Below the pieces are notes generated by a model that was given only the letters and a program-made list of their open reading frames with translations, had not been told where the DNA came from and did no database searches. A DNA stretch of 9,328 nucleotides from Actinomycetota bacterium (lineage in GTDB: Bacteria; Actinomycetota; Acidimicrobiia; Acidimicrobiales; Ilumatobacteraceae). Made by a program: the position numbers and the translations under genes. Below are positions 7,028-9,328 of the stretch, piece by piece (positions within the stretch are counted from its first letter, which is position 1; each line of letters begins with the position of its first letter). The stretch spans positions 1 through 9,328 of the forward strand of contig JAPKZT010000308.1 of assembly GCA_026393655.1 (NCBI GenBank), read 5' to 3'.

Positions 7028-7765
7028 ATGCGAAGCGTGCTGATAGTGCCGACTTATAACGAAGCCGCAAACATTGAAAAGTTTTTAACCCAGGTTCGCA
7101 CAGACGCACCAGATACAGACATCTTGGTAGTTGACGACAACAGCCCAGATCACACTGCAAAAATTGCAGAAACTACGGCTGCAAAGCTTGGTTCAATAAA
7201 AGTAATTAATCGCACTGGCCCGCGAGGTTACGCCGCGGCCAGCCGCGATGCGATGCGTGCGGCGATTAACGATGGCTACGAAGTGATAGCGACGATGGAT
7301 GCCGATTTCTCTCACGACCCCAAAGTTCTCACGAAACTAATTTCACTGGTTAATTCAGACACGGCTCTGGTCATTGGCTCAAGATATGTGCCAGGTGGTG
7401 GTGTTACAAATTGGCCACTGTTCAGGCGCGTGTTATCAAAATGGGGCAATTTATATACGGCATTTTGTTTGCGCCTAAAAATTAAAGACTGTACTTCGGG
7501 CTTTCGCGCATACTCAACAGCCAGCCTGAAGAATATTGATCTTGCAAACCTGACAGCGGATGGCTATGCATTTCTTTCTGAAATGGCATTTGTAATCTCG
7601 CGCAAGAAACTCGGCTCAATAGTTGAATCGCCAATTGTGTATGTTGACCGAGCATTCGGTGAGTCAAAGATGAACACCCGCATCATGCGCGAGTCAATGG
7701 TGCTTGTTACTCGATGGGGCATTGCATTACGCACCGGTATCGGACGTAAGCACTTACCGCGCTAG
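7028..7765 (+). CDS. Polyprenol-phosphate mannosyltransferase (GT2, DPM1/Ppm1 type)
   Basis: A 245-residue family-2 glycosyltransferase that moves mannose from GDP-mannose to polyprenyl phosphate on the cytoplasmic face of the membrane, giving the lipid-linked donor for periplasmic mannosylation of proteins and glycolipids. Visible motifs: PTYNEAANI (8-16), VVDDNSPD (34-41), metal-binding DAD (91-93) in MDADFSHDP, IGSRYVPGGG (116-125), CTSGFRAY (155-162), GYAFLSEM (179-186) and DRAFGESKM (207-215). These are characteristic of DPM1/Ppm1 rather than of generic GT2 enzymes. No membrane domain is attached, so it is the soluble catalytic type, like the Ppm1 catalytic domain. Mannose is inferred from the family; glucosyl or other donors are less likely but possible. 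It follows radA by 10 bp without a visible ribosome binding site and probably belongs to the same transcript. Its last 12 bp overlap the end of the opposite-strand gene. Confidence 0.87.
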   Translation: MRSVLIVPTYNEAANIEKFLTQVRTDAPDTDILVVDDNSPDHTAKIAETTAAKLGSIKVINRTGPRGYAAASRDAMRAAINDGYEVIATMDADFSHDPKVLTKLISLVNSDTALVIGSRYVPGGGVTNWPLFRRVLSKWGNLYTAFCLRLKIKDCTSGFRAYSTASLKNIDLANLTADGYAFLSEMAFVISRKKLGSIVESPIVYVDRAFGESKMNTRIMRESMVLVTRWGIALRTGIGRKHLPR

Positions 7766-9328
7766 TAAAACTGGCGCGCCACTATTTATTTTGCTGTATA
7801 AATTCACAAGTTTTTGAGATGGTTGACTATTCGCCCATGAATCGGCTTTCACCACTCGTTCATATGAATGCCATTCGCCACGCACTCCCGCGAGGTCTCC
7901 GCGCAAGGCGTGAGCTCGCATTCGCAATGCAATCAATTCTTCGTGAGCACCAAGAACTTTTAGTCCCTTTGCTGTGGCCCAAAATACACCCTCAATTTCA
8001 CCTCGTTGAAGATCTAGCTCGCCGGCCATCGCCGAGGCGGTAATTATGTTGAGCACTAATTGCGACGTGATTCCTTCGGCGTCAGGCCATAAATAACCAG
8101 TACCTGAAAAAGGCAAATCACGAACAAGTTCGAGACCGCGATGTAATTCGTCAATTGCCTGACTTGGCGCAAGTTCTTGGGCCCGAGCGATACACGATTC
8201 AAGAATTTCACCATCACTAATTATTGAGACATGAAACGGCAATTGATCATTAAAAGTTCTTGGTAGCCACTCTTCGCTATTTGAAATTAGATGTGTCTGA
8301 TTAAGTGCTCGCCGTGCATCTGAAACCACATTTGTAAAAGTTGCGTCAGCCACATCGACTTCCCATAATGCAGTACGCGCCGCACTTCGCGTCGGGCGGG
8401 CTCGGTGACTCGTAAGCCAAGCCAATAATTCTTTGGTTTTTGATTTTTCAAAATCAATAATCGTGCCATCAACTAGTTGAACATCAACTGGTCCAAGAGT
8501 TCGCACCATTACATTCCAACTTTGGTCCTTGCCATGAAATCGTTGCAGATGTGATGTGACTGTTTCGGATTCTGGCAACAAAGCACGATCAACGTCTATT
8601 AATAGATCGGTAATTGCCGTTGCTTCATTGATAAGTAACCCATATGGCGTAATCACAAGATTGTCTGCCAGCAAACGCCACGAACCAGTAGTTGCTTGCA
8701 GAACTGTAGTCGCCGAGCTCGTAGCCGAACTACAGACAATTGCACAGTTACGGCCCAGTAAGTCATCGAGTTCTACATTGCTGATTTTTGAATCACTAAA
8801 TAAAACACAATGCTTAGGGCAATCTTTGGCGATCTGAATTGCTTCTTGAATCGTTGAAACAATTTCAACTTGAGTAAACACTGGGTCTACTGTGTTAATT
8901 GTGTTTACTGGGTCGCCAGCATCTAGTTTGCGCAACAACATCGGTTTAATTTGTGAGTTACTAGCGAACAATGTTGTCGCAATCAGCGCACGAAAAATAG
9001 CAGATGATTGAAGTGGATCATCAGTGCAAATATTGATCACAGATTGTTCACCAATATCTACGAGAACAATTTTTGAATTGCTTATACCCAAGGGCACAAA
9101 AATTGGGCTTACAGAATTTGCTTGCAGATAAGTCGACTCAAGTTGAGGTGATTTAACATCAAGAGTTGCGCGAAGCGCCACTTCGGTTCGTACCGCTGTT
9201 GCTGACGGATGACTAAGTCTTGAATTGATTTGAAGTTGGCGAAGTTGACCTCCACGGCGTTTGCCGATCTCAAAAATCAAACCTGCGACCACTACGGCAC
9301 ATGACAACATAGAAATCAAATCTTGAGT
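7754..9328 (-). CDS. Membrane-anchored BTAD-domain regulator, 5'-truncated
   Basis: C-terminal part of a large protein, 524 complete codons visible and open to the right edge. The TTG at 9319 is in frame but is probably internal. Numbered from that codon: a hydrophobic helix (about 4-16) ending in KRRGGQLR, consistent with a last membrane helix with the rest in the cytoplasm; a central region (about 40-260) I cannot assign; a winged-helix DNA-binding domain (about 268-342) with VRTLGPVDVQLVDG, KTKELLAWLTSHR and VVSDARRALN, as in SARP/OmpR-type regulators; and a BTAD/TPR-like helical domain (about 370-510) with PFSGTGYLWPDAEG and ELIALRMRAHALRGDLAGV. This layout matches actinobacterial membrane BTAD proteins, whose missing N-terminal part often holds further helices and a LysM domain. 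The role is inferred to be transcription control linked to the envelope; targets are unknown. Tail-to-tail overlap of 12 bp with the mannosyltransferase gene. Confidence 0.8.
   Translation of the reverse strand, partial: TQDLISMLSCAVVVAGLIFEIGKRRGGQLRQLQINSRLSHPSATAVRTEVALRATLDVKSPQLESTYLQANSVSPIFVPLGISNSKIVLVDIGEQSVINICTDDPLQSSAIFRALIATTLFASNSQIKPMLLRKLDAGDPVNTINTVDPVFTQVEIVSTIQEAIQIAKDCPKHCVLFSDSKISNVELDDLLGRNCAIVCSSATSSATTVLQATTGSWRLLADNLVITPYGLLINEATAITDLLIDVDRALLPESETVTSHLQRFHGKDQSWNVMVRTLGPVDVQLVDGTIIDFEKSKTKELLAWLTSHRARPTRSAARTALWEVDVADATFTNVVSDARRALNQTHLISNSEEWLPRTFNDQLPFHVSIISDGEILESCIARAQELAPSQAIDELHRGLELVRDLPFSGTGYLWPDAEGITSQLVLNIITASAMAGELDLQRGEIEGVFWATAKGLKVLGAHEELIALRMRAHALRGDLAGVRGEWHSYERVVKADSWANSQPSQKLVNLYSKINSGAPVLLAR

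Noticed and set aside
9321..9328. TCTTGAGT at the right edge, resembling half of a HspR (HAIR) operator
   Set aside because: Only one half is present at the edge, and it lies within the open coding frame of the BTAD protein.

Overview
The window looks like a chromosomal segment from an actinobacterium of moderate to low GC, by eye around 45 percent. The evidence for Actinomycetota is the combination of an LppM-type lipoprotein, a ClpC with a ClpP-contact loop and an actinobacterial N domain, a DPM1-type polyprenol-phosphate mannosyltransferase and a membrane-anchored BTAD-domain regulator. Gene gaps are very short (4-bp and 12-bp overlaps, 10 to 13-bp spacers), as in streamlined aquatic lineages. 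An Acidimicrobiia-like or similar freshwater or marine lineage is my guess, not shown by the sequence.

Left part (1-1198, plus strand): the 3' two thirds or so of tilS (tRNA-Ile lysidine synthase), then a 169-residue protein that resembles a dual-specificity phosphatase but has Ala where the catalytic Cys should be. It meets a minus-strand polyprenyl diphosphate synthase gene (1224-2213) tail to tail, with a small inverted repeat between them.

Centre (2214-7765, plus strand): a divergent intergenic region, then an apparent operon of clpC, an lppM-like lipoprotein gene, radA and a polyprenol-phosphate mannosyltransferase gene. clpC is broken in this sequence. About 20 residues at the end of the N domain are missing and the frame shifts, so the N domain (2358-2810) and the two AAA+ modules (open from 2716, first start codon 2827, end 4827) are read in different frames. 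The second and third genes follow with a GTGA overlap and a 13-bp gap, and the fourth follows radA by 10 bp.

Right part (7754-9328, minus strand): the C-terminal portion of a large membrane-anchored protein with a winged-helix DNA-binding domain and a bacterial transcriptional activation (BTAD) domain. It overlaps the mannosyltransferase gene tail to tail by 12 bp and runs off the right edge.

Functionally the window mixes tRNA modification, isoprenoid/quinone side-chain synthesis, proteolysis, recombination and envelope glycolipid work. I see no RNA genes, CRISPR array, insertion sequence or phage genes. The points most worth a second look are the clpC lesion, the Cys-less phosphatase-like protein, and the pairing of an LppM-like lipoprotein with a mannosyl donor enzyme in one operon.
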